NCBI GenBank assembly: GCA_001767525.1
Contig: MELF01000040.1
Location: 12,919 to 56,111 of the forward strand
Source of the DNA: Acidobacteria bacterium RIFCSPLOWO2_12_FULL_68_19
GTDB lineage: Bacteria > Acidobacteriota > Vicinamibacteria > Vicinamibacterales > UBA2999
DNA: 43,193 nucleotides
Direction: 5' to 3'
Notes under the pieces: generated by a model
Seen by the model: the letters and a program-made list of their open reading frames with translations, nothing else
Database searches by the model: none
What the model was told of the DNA's origin: nothing
In this document: positions 1-7,811 of the stretch, piece by piece
Layout of the letters: every line of letters starts with the position of its first letter
Numbering within the stretch: the first letter of the stretch is position 1
Position numbers and translations under genes: made by a program

Positions 1-874
1 CGTAGACCTCCACGGCGCGGAAGGCGCCCGCCACCTCCGGCGTCGAGACCTCGCCGCCCGCCACGTAGATCCTGCCGTTGTAGGTGCCCCATCCGCCGCC
101 GCTCCGCGCCGTCGGCATCTTCGCCTTGAGCCCCGACCACGTGTTGGTCGCCGGGTCGTACTCTTCGACGATCTCGGTGTTGCTGGAGACGGTGATGAAG
201 GCGTGGGCCGTGCGCCCGCCGATCACGTAGATCTTGCCGCCAACGGCGCCGCCGAACGCGTGGTTGCGGCCGAGCGCCATCGGTGCGCGGCTCTGCCACG
301 TGTTCGAAACCGGATCGTAGACATCGTTGGTCGTCAGCACGCGCGCCGGGCCGTTGCCGTTGATCGCCGGCTCCTTCGATCCTTCGACGGTCGTCGCGCC
401 GCCGATCAGGTACATCCTGCCGGCGACCTCGGCCACGATCGCCGACCCGCGCTTCATCGGGAGCGGCGCCAGCGTCTTCCACGAGTCGGCGACCGGATCG
501 TATTCCCAGGCGTTGTCGACCGGCTCCCAGCCGCCGCCGGTCGCCGGCGCCACGAATCCGCCGAACACGTAGATCTTCCCCTGGTAGCCGACCATCGCCT
601 GATGGTGGACCGGCCGCGCCATCGGCTTCTTCTTGGTCCAGCGATCGGCGGCCGGGTCGTACTCGAACACCGCGCCGCGCGCCTTGCCGGCGCCGAAGCC
701 GCCCAGCACGTACAGCTTGCCGTTGACCGAGACGCCGTACAGCTCCTCGTCGGGCTCCGGGAACGGGGCAAGCCTCGTCCACCGAGCCTGCGCGAAGCCG
801 GTTGCAACCAGCAGGACGAGCACGACTGATGCCGTGGCGAGCACGGCGACGGTTCGACGGAGCGTTGCCGACAT
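1..874 (-). CDS. Exported Kelch-repeat beta-propeller protein, C-terminus cut by window edge
   Basis: Reading leftward from the ATG at 874, about 291 codons are visible before the window ends, so the C-terminus is missing. A strong Shine-Dalgarno (AAGGAGGA) lies just upstream of the start. The N-terminus is a signal peptide (a TVAVLATASVVLVLLVATG core ending FAQA), followed by Kelch units of the form YDPaaDRWtkk ... GkiYVFGG repeated about every 50 residues. Such propellers are periplasmic or surface proteins, and their ligands cannot be predicted from the fold. It is a paralogue of the Kelch genes at 5433, 6584 and 15118. It is divergent from the TonB receptor at 1050, with a 175-bp gap that holds two REP-like palindromes. 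I see no catalytic signature and give no substrate. Confidence 0.85.
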   Translation of the reverse strand, partial: MSATLRRTVAVLATASVVLVLLVATGFAQARWTRLAPFPEPDEELYGVSVNGKLYVLGGFGAGKARGAVFEYDPAADRWTKKKPMARPVHHQAMVGYQGKIYVFGGFVAPATGGGWEPVDNAWEYDPVADSWKTLAPLPMKRGSAIVAEVAGRMYLIGGATTVEGSKEPAINGNGPARVLTTNDVYDPVSNTWQSRAPMALGRNHAFGGAVGGKIYVIGGRTAHAFITVSSNTEIVEEYDPATNTWSGLKAKMPTARSGGGWGTYNGRIYVAGGEVSTPEVAGAFRAVEVY

Positions 875-890
875 GCCTTCCTCCTTCGCG

Positions 891-908
891 CGTCGGGGTC
901 TGACCCCG
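891..908. repeat. REP-like palindrome, copy 1
   Basis: The 18-mer CGTCGGGGTCTGACCCCG contains a perfect inverted repeat, CGGGGTC-T-GACCCCG. An identical copy lies 57 bp downstream. It is intergenic, between two divergent genes, which is typical of REP-type elements. Confidence 0.7.
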
Positions 909-947
909 GTGACCACAGATTACACCAACATCTCGAGTCGCCTCGCC

Positions 948-965
948 CGTCGGGGTCTGACCCCG
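948..965. repeat. REP-like palindrome, copy 2
   Basis: Identical to the copy at 891-908 over all 18 bases and in the same orientation. It ends 8 bp before a TATAAT box and may overlap the promoter region of the TonB receptor gene. Confidence 0.7.
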
Positions 966-973
966 ACACGGGA

Positions 974-979
974 TATAAT
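974..979 (+). promoter_or_regulatory. Candidate -10 box for the TonB receptor gene
   Basis: A perfect TATAAT stands in otherwise GC-rich DNA about 70 bp before the ATG at 1050. No recognisable -35 hexamer lies 16-18 bp upstream, because that position falls in the REP-like palindrome. Either the promoter does not depend on a -35 element or this is chance. Confidence 0.35.
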
Positions 980-1049
980 CTGCGTCCGTTTTCCGACTGT
1001 CTGAGTTCAGGTTCCTGTTCGGTACTGTTTCGCTCCGAGGAGGTCCTAC

Positions 1050-3959
1050 ATGCTTCGAGCTGGTTGCCTCGTCCTGGCACGTCGTCTTCGTTCGACAGTG
1101 CTGCTCGTCGGCGCGCTGGCGGCGCTCGCCGTCGCCTCCGCGGCGGCGCAGACGACCAACGGCGTCATCGCAGGAGTGGTCAGCGACGCGCAGAGCGGCG
1201 TGCTGCCCGGCGTGACCGTGACGGGCCGCAACGCGGAGACCGGGTTCACGCGAACCGTTGTCACCGAGAGCGACGGCCGGTATCGACTGGCCGGTCTGGC
1301 GCCGGGGCGCTACGAGCTGCGCCTGGAGCTGCAGGGATTCGGTCCCGTCGCCGTCACCGACATCACCGTGACGACCGGCGGCGACGTGGTGCGCGACGTG
1401 ACGATGCAGGTGCAGGGCGTGCAGGAGTCGGTCTCGGTGAGTGCCGAAGCGCCGGTCGTGGAGACCACGCGCAGCGAGGTGTCGGGCGTGGTCACCCAGC
1501 AGCAGATGCAGATGCTGCCGCTCGAGTCGCGACAGCCTATCGGCCTTGCCCTGCTGCTTCCGGGCACGAGCCAGGACGCGGTCCGTCCCCGGAAGTTCAA
1601 CGCCAACATCGGCGCCGGCGCGTTCACGATGGGGAGCGCCTTGCTGGTCGACGGGGTGTGGAACAAGGAAGGGAACACGGGCGAGCCGCGGCAGGATTTC
1701 CCCCAGTCGGCGATCCGTGAGTTTCGTGTGCTGGTCAGCCAGGCGCCGGCCGAATACGGCTGGACGGCCGGCGGCGCCGTCAGCTTCGCCACCAAGAGCG
1801 GCACGAACCTCTGGACCGGCGAGGTGTTCGAGTTCCTGCGGAACCGCTCGCTGAACACGCGGAACCTCTTCGAGGAGGCGGCCGGCGTCCGGAAGCCGAA
1901 CTTCGAGCGGCACCAGTTCGGCGGCGCGCTCGGCGGGCCGGTCATCCGCGACCGGCTGCACTTCTTCGTCGCGGCCGAACGCACCGACACGACCCCCTAT
2001 GCGACGGTGACCACCGGCCGGCCGGATCTGTACCGCGCCGTCGAGGGGACGTTCGCGATTCCCGAATACAGCAACATGGTGTTCACACGCGGCGACGTGC
2101 AGGTCAACCAGGATCAGACGGCCTTTGCCCGGTATGCCTGGCAGGACTCGGACTTCACCTGCGAAGGGTGCGGCGGCAACCAGGCGTTCTTCTCGGGCAA
2201 CGGCATTCAGCAGAAGCGCTACTCGCTCGTGGCGGGGCATACGTGGGTGATCTCGTCGCGGGTGTTCAACGAGATGCGTGGTCAGGTCACCAACTACCAT
2301 TTCCGGCAGCACCCGCCCGGCGTCCGCCCGCTCGAGGACCTGTTCGACAACTCGCCGGCGCGGACCGCGCCCCTCACGCAGGTGTACACGTTCCCCAGCC
2401 TGACCTGGGGCACCAACACGAACTACTACACCACGCAGTACGCCCGCGAGTTCCGGGACGATCTGTCGATTGCGGCGGGCGCGCACACCTGGAAGTTCGG
2501 CGGCGCGTTCCTGCATCTGACGATCATGGGCGACCTCCGGGAGAACATCGGCACCTGGACGTTCACCAACGATCAACTGTTCGACCCGAACAACGCGACG
2601 ATCGTGCGGAACCTCACCGGCGCGCGGCTCTTCACGGCGGCGCTCGGCGGCTTCCCGCGCTACGTGCCGAACCAGATGTGGAACGGGTACGTCCAGGACG
2701 AATGGCGCGTGCGGCCGAACCTCACGCTGAACCTCGGGCTCCGCTACGACCTGCAGCACAAGGCGTTCAACGAGGAGCTCGACCTCAACGACAAGACGGT
2801 CTTTCCGACCACCGGCACGCCGACGCAGATTCCGTACGTCGACTTCTCCAAGCGCGGCGACAGGGACAACGTCGGACCGCGGGTCGGCCTGGCCTGGGAT
2901 CTGAACGAGGGGCGGTCGGTCGTCCGGGCGGGCTACGGGATCTACTACAACCCGATGAACCTCATCGTGACGACCAACGAGCGGACGAACTTCCGCCAGG
3001 CGAGCATCACGGTCACCAACCCGTCGTACCCGGACCCGTACATGGGGCTGTCGCCGGAGCGTTTCGTCTCCACGGCGCCGCAGAACGTCAACATCCTCGC
3101 CAACGACCTCGAGAACGCCGAGTCGCACGCGGCGAGCGCCGGCTTCTCGCAGGAGTTGACGACGAACCTCGGCGTGCACGTCGATTTCGTCTACAACCAC
3201 ATGATCAACGTGCCGCAGGCGATCGACATCAACCCGCGGGCCCAGGGGACGACCGGGCCGCGGCCGCTCAACCAGTTCGGGCGCATCGAGGAAACGCGCT
3301 CGAACGGCGAGATCGACTACAAGGCGCTGATGTTGAAGCTCGATCGGCGATTCGACGACCGGTTCCTCTACACGGTGTCCTACACGCTGGCCAGTTCGGA
3401 CGGCAACGTCCCGTCGGGCGGCATCAACTCGCGGGTGACGCAGTCGGAGGCGCCGAACCTGGACGAGGGGCCGGCGGTGAGCGATCGCCGGCACGCGCTC
3501 GTCGCCAGCGGCTCCGTGCTGCTGCCCTACGACGTGAGCCTCGGCGCGGTCTGGACCGTGCGCTCGTCGATGCCGTTCAGCGCCACCGCGGGGGTGGACC
3601 TCAACGGCGACGGCGTCAACACCGACTACGTGCCGGGCACGACCCGGAACCTGGGAAATCGTGAGAACGGACGGATGCTCCAGGGGGTGAACACGTGGCG
3701 CGGCTCGCGAGGCCTTGCCGCCATCCCGGAGTCGCAGATTGACGAGAACGACTACACCGCCGTGGACGTGCGGGCCACCAAGGCATTCGCCCTCGGAGGG
3801 ACGCGGAAGCTGGAGCTCATCGGGCAGGTGTTCAATCTGTTCGGCCGCGACAACCTGCAGGGGGCGTGGGTCACCAACGCCCTGTCGAACCAGTTCGGCC
3901 GCATCCGGCAGGCGTTCAACCGCCAGCAGGGCGAGGTGGCCGTTCGCTTCCTCTGGTAG
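1050..3959 (+). CDS. TonB-dependent receptor, Oar-like, with N-terminal carboxypeptidase-regulatory domain
   Basis: 969 residues starting at an ATG with a GAGGAGG Shine-Dalgarno 6-7 bp upstream. Order of parts: a signal peptide to about residue 34 (ending ASAAAQ); a carboxypeptidase regulatory-like beta-sandwich at about 37-125 (GVIAGVVSDAQSGVLPGVTV, then SDGRYRLAGLAPGRYELRL); a plug-like region at about 130-260 (VDG, EFRVLVSQAPAEYGWTAGG); then a long beta-barrel rich in aromatic girdle residues. It ends in ...VAVRFLW, an aromatic C-terminus as in outer-membrane barrels. This architecture is the large Acidobacterial Oar/TonB family, which moves substrates across the outer membrane. The substrate is unknown. 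An MBL fusion gene starts 4 bp after its stop, and two Kelch genes follow, probably in the same transcript. It is a paralogue of the gene at 18488, which has nearly the same length. Confidence 0.92.
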   Translation: MLRAGCLVLARRLRSTVLLVGALAALAVASAAAQTTNGVIAGVVSDAQSGVLPGVTVTGRNAETGFTRTVVTESDGRYRLAGLAPGRYELRLELQGFGPVAVTDITVTTGGDVVRDVTMQVQGVQESVSVSAEAPVVETTRSEVSGVVTQQQMQMLPLESRQPIGLALLLPGTSQDAVRPRKFNANIGAGAFTMGSALLVDGVWNKEGNTGEPRQDFPQSAIREFRVLVSQAPAEYGWTAGGAVSFATKSGTNLWTGEVFEFLRNRSLNTRNLFEEAAGVRKPNFERHQFGGALGGPVIRDRLHFFVAAERTDTTPYATVTTGRPDLYRAVEGTFAIPEYSNMVFTRGDVQVNQDQTAFARYAWQDSDFTCEGCGGNQAFFSGNGIQQKRYSLVAGHTWVISSRVFNEMRGQVTNYHFRQHPPGVRPLEDLFDNSPARTAPLTQVYTFPSLTWGTNTNYYTTQYAREFRDDLSIAAGAHTWKFGGAFLHLTIMGDLRENIGTWTFTNDQLFDPNNATIVRNLTGARLFTAALGGFPRYVPNQMWNGYVQDEWRVRPNLTLNLGLRYDLQHKAFNEELDLNDKTVFPTTGTPTQIPYVDFSKRGDRDNVGPRVGLAWDLNEGRSVVRAGYGIYYNPMNLIVTTNERTNFRQASITVTNPSYPDPYMGLSPERFVSTAPQNVNILANDLENAESHAASAGFSQELTTNLGVHVDFVYNHMINVPQAIDINPRAQGTTGPRPLNQFGRIEETRSNGEIDYKALMLKLDRRFDDRFLYTVSYTLASSDGNVPSGGINSRVTQSEAPNLDEGPAVSDRRHALVASGSVLLPYDVSLGAVWTVRSSMPFSATAGVDLNGDGVNTDYVPGTTRNLGNRENGRMLQGVNTWRGSRGLAAIPESQIDENDYTAVDVRATKAFALGGTRKLELIGQVFNLFGRDNLQGAWVTNALSNQFGRIRQAFNRQQGEVAVRFLW

Positions 3960-3963
3960 CACC

Positions 3964-5406
3964 TTGACGGGCAGGTACGTCGGCATCGTGGCGGCGCTCG
4001 CGCTCGGGGGCGCGAGCGCTACGCTCCAGGACGCCACCTCTGTCCTGAACGATGCCGCGCGCGCGCTCGGCGCCTCCGAGCTCAGGACCGTGCAGTACTC
4101 GGGCACCGGCTTCGTCTACGCGTTCGCCCAGAGCTACCGTCCGGGCGGACCGTACCCGAAGTTCCACGCCACCTATTCCCGGGCGATCGACTTCGAGCGC
4201 GGCCTGTCCCGTGACGAGACGGTGCGCACGCAGTTCGAGGATCCTCCACGGGGCGGCGGAGGCCAGCCGCTCTATCGGGACGCCCGGGCGGCCGGCGTCG
4301 TGACGGAGAACTCGCCGTGGGGCGCGGGCGCGCTGGCGCTGACGCCGCACGGCTTCCTCCAGGCGGCGATGCGGGCCACCCCGACCATCAGCACCCGCCG
4401 CGTCGGCGGAGGGACCGTGACGGTGATTTCCTTCACGGCCAGGGAGCGGTACCGGGTGGACGCGTTCGTCAACGGGCAGCATCTCATCGATCGGATCGAA
4501 ACCCGCGCGGCCAACCCCATCCTCGGCGACATGCTCATCGAAACCACGTTCGCGGAGTATCGCGCGTTCGGCGGCGTGCAGTTCCCCACGCGCATCGCGC
4601 AGCGCCAGGGCGGATTCCCGACCCTCGAGATTGCCGTCACCGACGTGCGGCCGAATGCCGCGGTGGCGCTCGAGGCGCCGGAGGGAGGCGCGCCGCAGCC
4701 GGCGCGCTCGGAGGGACAGCGCATCGCCGAGGGCGTCTGGTACCTGGCCGGAAGGCCGGATCCGAACAGCCAGCTCGTCGAGTTCCGCGACTACACCGTG
4801 CTCATCGAATCCTCGGTGACCGAGGCGCGGGCGCTCCTGAATCTGGCCGAGGCGCGCCGTCTCGTGCCGGGGAAGCCGGTCCGCTATCACGTCAACAGCC
4901 ACCATCACGGCGATCACGCGGCGGGCCTGCGGGCGATGGTCGCCGAGGGCGTCACCCTCATCACGCACGAGACGAACAGGCCCTTCTACGAGCAGACCGT
5001 GCTGCGCAATCCGCACACGCTGGCGCCCGACCTGCTGGCGCGGAACCCGCGGCCCCCCGCCTGGGTGTGGGTGAACGACAAGTACGTGCTGAGCGACCCC
5101 ACGCGGACGCTGGAGCTGTATCACGTGGAGAACGGGCACGCGGCGAACCTGCTGATGGGCTACATCCGGCAGGAAAAGCTGCTCATCATCACCGACATCT
5201 TCAACGACTTCGGCGAGCCGCGCCCCAACGACCCGCCGTCGGGGCTGGTCAGCCCCTACTACGCGGCGCTGGGCGACCGCATCCGGCGGCTCGGGCTCGA
5301 CGTCGAACGGATCGCGCCGTCGCACGGCACGGGGACGGTGCCGGCCGAGAGGTTGTGGAAGGCGCTCGAGGGGAAGGTCCAGGCCCCGCCGGTCGCAGGC
5401 AGGTAG
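3964..5406 (+). CDS. Exported LolA-like / metallo-beta-lactamase-fold hydrolase fusion
   Basis: 480 residues if the TTG at 3964 is the start. This lies 4 bp after the receptor stop and gives a plausible signal peptide (GRYVGIVAALALGGASA). There is no clear Shine-Dalgarno, and a GTG at 3988 is the alternative. Residues about 25-235 resemble the LolA-like outer-membrane-lipoprotein-sorting fold (IETTFAEYRAFGGVQFPTRI). The MBL domain follows, with the zinc motif HHHGDH at 313-318, a downstream ENGHAANLL histidine, a metal-bridging aspartate in LIITDIFND and a late IAPSHGTG histidine. Known MBL-fold enzymes hydrolyse many substrates, so the reaction is open. The gene at 31081 has the same two-part layout. 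Position suggests co-transcription with the receptor and Kelch genes. Confidence 0.85.
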   Translation: MTGRYVGIVAALALGGASATLQDATSVLNDAARALGASELRTVQYSGTGFVYAFAQSYRPGGPYPKFHATYSRAIDFERGLSRDETVRTQFEDPPRGGGGQPLYRDARAAGVVTENSPWGAGALALTPHGFLQAAMRATPTISTRRVGGGTVTVISFTARERYRVDAFVNGQHLIDRIETRAANPILGDMLIETTFAEYRAFGGVQFPTRIAQRQGGFPTLEIAVTDVRPNAAVALEAPEGGAPQPARSEGQRIAEGVWYLAGRPDPNSQLVEFRDYTVLIESSVTEARALLNLAEARRLVPGKPVRYHVNSHHHGDHAAGLRAMVAEGVTLITHETNRPFYEQTVLRNPHTLAPDLLARNPRPPAWVWVNDKYVLSDPTRTLELYHVENGHAANLLMGYIRQEKLLIITDIFNDFGEPRPNDPPSGLVSPYYAALGDRIRRLGLDVERIAPSHGTGTVPAERLWKALEGKVQAPPVAGR

Positions 5407-5432
5407 GCAGCAGGCAGATGGAGAACAGACCC

Positions 5433-6524
5433 ATGTCGTCACGCATGCATCGCACTCTTGCGGCGCTCGTCGCCGCGCCGTTCGCGCTGTGGCTGGCCGG
5501 GCCAATCGCGGGCGCGCAGGCGCCCGAGGGGCGCTGGATCGCTCGCGCCCCGTACCCGCAGCCGACCCAGGAGATCGGCAGCGCGATCGTGAACGGCAGG
5601 CTGTACATCCTCGGCGGGTACGGCGACAACGCGCCGAACGGCCTCGCGGGCTGGTTCAATGAGTACGACCCGGCCACCGACCGGTGGACGAAGAAACCCG
5701 ACATCCCGACGCCGGTCCACCACATGGCGATGGTCGGCTATAGCGGCAAGGTCTACGTGTTCGGCGGCGGCGTCATGCCGACGCCCGGCGGCGGGAACTG
5801 GTTCCCGACCAACCGAGCCTGGGAGTTCACGCCCGAGACCAACGCGTGGCGAGAGATCGCGGCGATGCCGACCCGCCGGGGCGGCGGATTCGCCGCCGAG
5901 CTCGGCGGGAAGATCTACGTGATTGGCGGCGCCGGCTACCACCCCGGCCAGAAGGAGGACGTCTCGATCAGCGCGACGGTGCCGCACCGGTCGCTGGCGA
6001 CGAGCGAGGTCTACGACCCGAAGACGAACACGTGGGAGACCCGCGCGCCGATGAACGTCCCGCGCAATCACCTGGCGGGCGCGGCGGTGAACGGGAAGAT
6101 CTACGCGATCGGCGGCCGCGTCGGCTGGTCGTTCGTCGGATCGAGCGCCGTCGACGCCGTCGAAGAGTACGACCCGGCGACCGACCGGTGGCGGATCCGG
6201 TCGCGCATGCTCTTTCCGCGCAGCGGGATGGCCTACGGCACCGACGGACGGCTGATCTTCACGGCCGGGGGCGAGTACCTGGACACCGAAATGGTCGGCG
6301 TCTTCCGCACCTTCGAGATCTACGACCCGGCGCGCGACCGGTGGTACGCCATGCCCCCGATGCCGACCGCCCGGCACGGCTTTGCGGGCGGCTTCATCGG
6401 CAACCGGTTCCACGCGGTGAGCGGACAGCTCCAGAGCGGCACCGGCGGCGGCGGGCCCGGATCGACGCCGGCCCACGAGGCATTCGAGTTCGAGCGCGCG
6501 CCCGGGGCGACCGCGAGCAGATAG
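5433..6524 (+). CDS. Exported Kelch-repeat beta-propeller protein
   Basis: 363 residues from the ATG at 5433. I prefer this to the in-frame ATG at 5418 because GGAG at 5420-5423 is correctly spaced for 5433. A signal peptide (TLAALVAAPFALWLAG ... GAQA) is followed by about six Kelch units, with recurring YDPatDRW and GKIYviGG strands and the inter-blade phrase MPTARHGFAGG. A glycine-rich turn (SGTGGGGPGS) lies near the C-terminus. It starts 26 bp after the MBL gene and ends 59 bp before the next Kelch gene, so the two propellers are tandem paralogues. No enzyme motif is visible. The role is probably ligand binding in the periplasm or at the surface, inferred from export and fold. Confidence 0.9.
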   Translation: MSSRMHRTLAALVAAPFALWLAGPIAGAQAPEGRWIARAPYPQPTQEIGSAIVNGRLYILGGYGDNAPNGLAGWFNEYDPATDRWTKKPDIPTPVHHMAMVGYSGKVYVFGGGVMPTPGGGNWFPTNRAWEFTPETNAWREIAAMPTRRGGGFAAELGGKIYVIGGAGYHPGQKEDVSISATVPHRSLATSEVYDPKTNTWETRAPMNVPRNHLAGAAVNGKIYAIGGRVGWSFVGSSAVDAVEEYDPATDRWRIRSRMLFPRSGMAYGTDGRLIFTAGGEYLDTEMVGVFRTFEIYDPARDRWYAMPPMPTARHGFAGGFIGNRFHAVSGQLQSGTGGGGPGSTPAHEAFEFERAPGATASR

Positions 6525-6528
6525 CGAT

Positions 6529-6572
6529 CACGGGCCACAGGACCCAGAGATCCAGAGACACAGAACACGGAG
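6529..6572. repeat. Dispersed CACAGAGACAC-type repeat, copy 1
   Basis: Purine-rich stretch running CACGGGCCACAG ... CAGAGACACAGAACACGGAG. It shares CACGGGCCACAG exactly with the copy at 28175. Its GGAG end lies about 10 bp before the next start codon and appears to serve as its Shine-Dalgarno. Confidence 0.6.
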
Positions 6573-6583
6573 ATGTGTGAACC

Positions 6584-7639
6584 ATGGCAGCAGTGACCCG
6601 ATGTGTCGGACTTGTCGTCCTCCTCGCCGTTGTCGTCGCGGATGCGCAGACGCAGGGGCGCTTTGTCCGGCTGGCGCCGCTGCCCGAAGTCAACGAGGAG
6701 TGGGACAGCGCCGTGGCCAACGGGAAGCTGTACCTGTTCGGCGGGAACCCCGTGGCGGAGGGAGGCAAGCAGGGCGCGCCGCCGGGGCTCGTCTTCGAGT
6801 ACGACCCGGCGGCCGACCGCTGGACGAAGAAGAAGAACATGCCGCAGCCGGCGCACCACAACGCGGTCGTCGGGTACAACGGCAAGGTCTATGTGTTCGG
6901 CGGCGCCGTGCAGCGGAAGCCGGGCGGGCCGACCCAGTATCCGATGGACAACTCGTGGGAATACGACCCGGCAGCCGATTCATGGCGGGCGCTTGCGCCG
7001 ATGCCGATTCGGCGTATGGCGGCCGCGGCGGTCGAGTGGGGCGGCAGGATCTACGTCATCGGCGGCGCCGGGCCGTGGCCCGGGCTCGACAACGAGCCGC
7101 TCGGCGGCGAAGCGCCGCACCGGATCGTCGACGCCACCCACATGTACGACCCGGCGACCAACACGTGGCAGCCGCGGCAGACGCTGCCGACGCCGCGCAC
7201 GCACATGTTCGTGGGGGCCGTCAACGGGAAGATCTACGTCATCGGCGGCCGCGTGGGCTCCATGCAGGTGGTGACCGGCAGCACGACCGACCTGGTCGAG
7301 GAGTACGATATCGCGGCCGACCGCTGGGGCGCGGTGAAGCTGCGAATGCCGACGCCGCGCGACGGCGGCACCGCCGGCGTCTACCAGGGCCGGATCTACG
7401 TCGCCGGCGGACAGAGCATCACCGCGATCAGCAACTCGGTGTCGCGCGCCCTCGAGGCATACGATCCGGCGACCAACAGCTGGAGCATCCTGCCGAACGT
7501 GCCGCTGGCGCGGCACGGGCAGGGGGGCGGCGTCATCGGAAACCGGTTCCACATCGTGGGCGGCCACATCACCGCCGCGTTCAGCGGGGGCGCGCCGCTC
7601 AACGTCCCGGTGCACGATGCCTTTGAATTCGCCCGTTGA
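6584..7639 (+). CDS. Exported Kelch-repeat beta-propeller protein
   Basis: 351 residues beginning at an ATG preceded by GGAGA at 6569-6573, supplied by the dispersed repeat. The signal peptide is GLVVLLAVVVADAQ. About six Kelch units follow, for example EYDPAADRWTKKKNMPQP, GKVYVFGG and GRIYVAGG, and the protein ends DAFEFAR. The family-wide C-terminal phrase HDAFEF or HEAFEF is shared with the genes at 5433 and 15118, which shows common descent. It is the last intact gene of the receptor-MBL-Kelch-Kelch run. An NHL-like remnant begins at its stop codon. Ligand unknown. Confidence 0.9.
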   Translation: MAAVTRCVGLVVLLAVVVADAQTQGRFVRLAPLPEVNEEWDSAVANGKLYLFGGNPVAEGGKQGAPPGLVFEYDPAADRWTKKKNMPQPAHHNAVVGYNGKVYVFGGAVQRKPGGPTQYPMDNSWEYDPAADSWRALAPMPIRRMAAAAVEWGGRIYVIGGAGPWPGLDNEPLGGEAPHRIVDATHMYDPATNTWQPRQTLPTPRTHMFVGAVNGKIYVIGGRVGSMQVVTGSTTDLVEEYDIAADRWGAVKLRMPTPRDGGTAGVYQGRIYVAGGQSITAISNSVSRALEAYDPATNSWSILPNVPLARHGQGGGVIGNRFHIVGGHITAAFSGGAPLNVPVHDAFEFAR

Positions 7640-7752
7640 TCCACTGGATCAATTCGATCGCGCAGGATTCGCGGCTGAACATCTACACCGGCGAAGTGGA
7701 GCACGCCAAGCGCATCCAGAAGTTCGTGCCGGTGCCGGCCGGGCGCCGGTAG
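7639..7752 (+). pseudogene. Remnant of an NHL-repeat propeller protein (C-terminal end only)
   Basis: In the frame beginning ATC at 7639, 37 codons run open to a TAG at 7750-7752. They read WINSIAQDSRLNIYTGEV and then HAKRIQKFVPVP. This is the shape of a last NHL blade (hxhxhDsxgNhYxgEV ... RIQKF). There is no start codon or upstream blade, because the preceding bases belong to the Kelch gene. I infer that a neighbouring propeller gene was deleted up to its final blade. An in-frame readthrough extension is excluded because the Kelch stop is in another frame. Confidence 0.5.
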
Positions 7753-7771
7753 ACCCGCGTACACAGAATCT

Positions 7772-7787
7772 GCCGCGCAGTCGCGGC
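7772..7787. terminator. Short hairpin between convergent transcription units
   Basis: GCCGCG-CAGT-CGCGGC, a perfect 6-bp stem with a 4-base loop, sits between the plus-strand Kelch run and the minus-strand RND operon. Neither side has a T-tract, so it is only a weak terminator candidate. Confidence 0.25.
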
Positions 7788-7811
7788 CCGTCGTACGAAG
7801 TTCCTGCTGCC

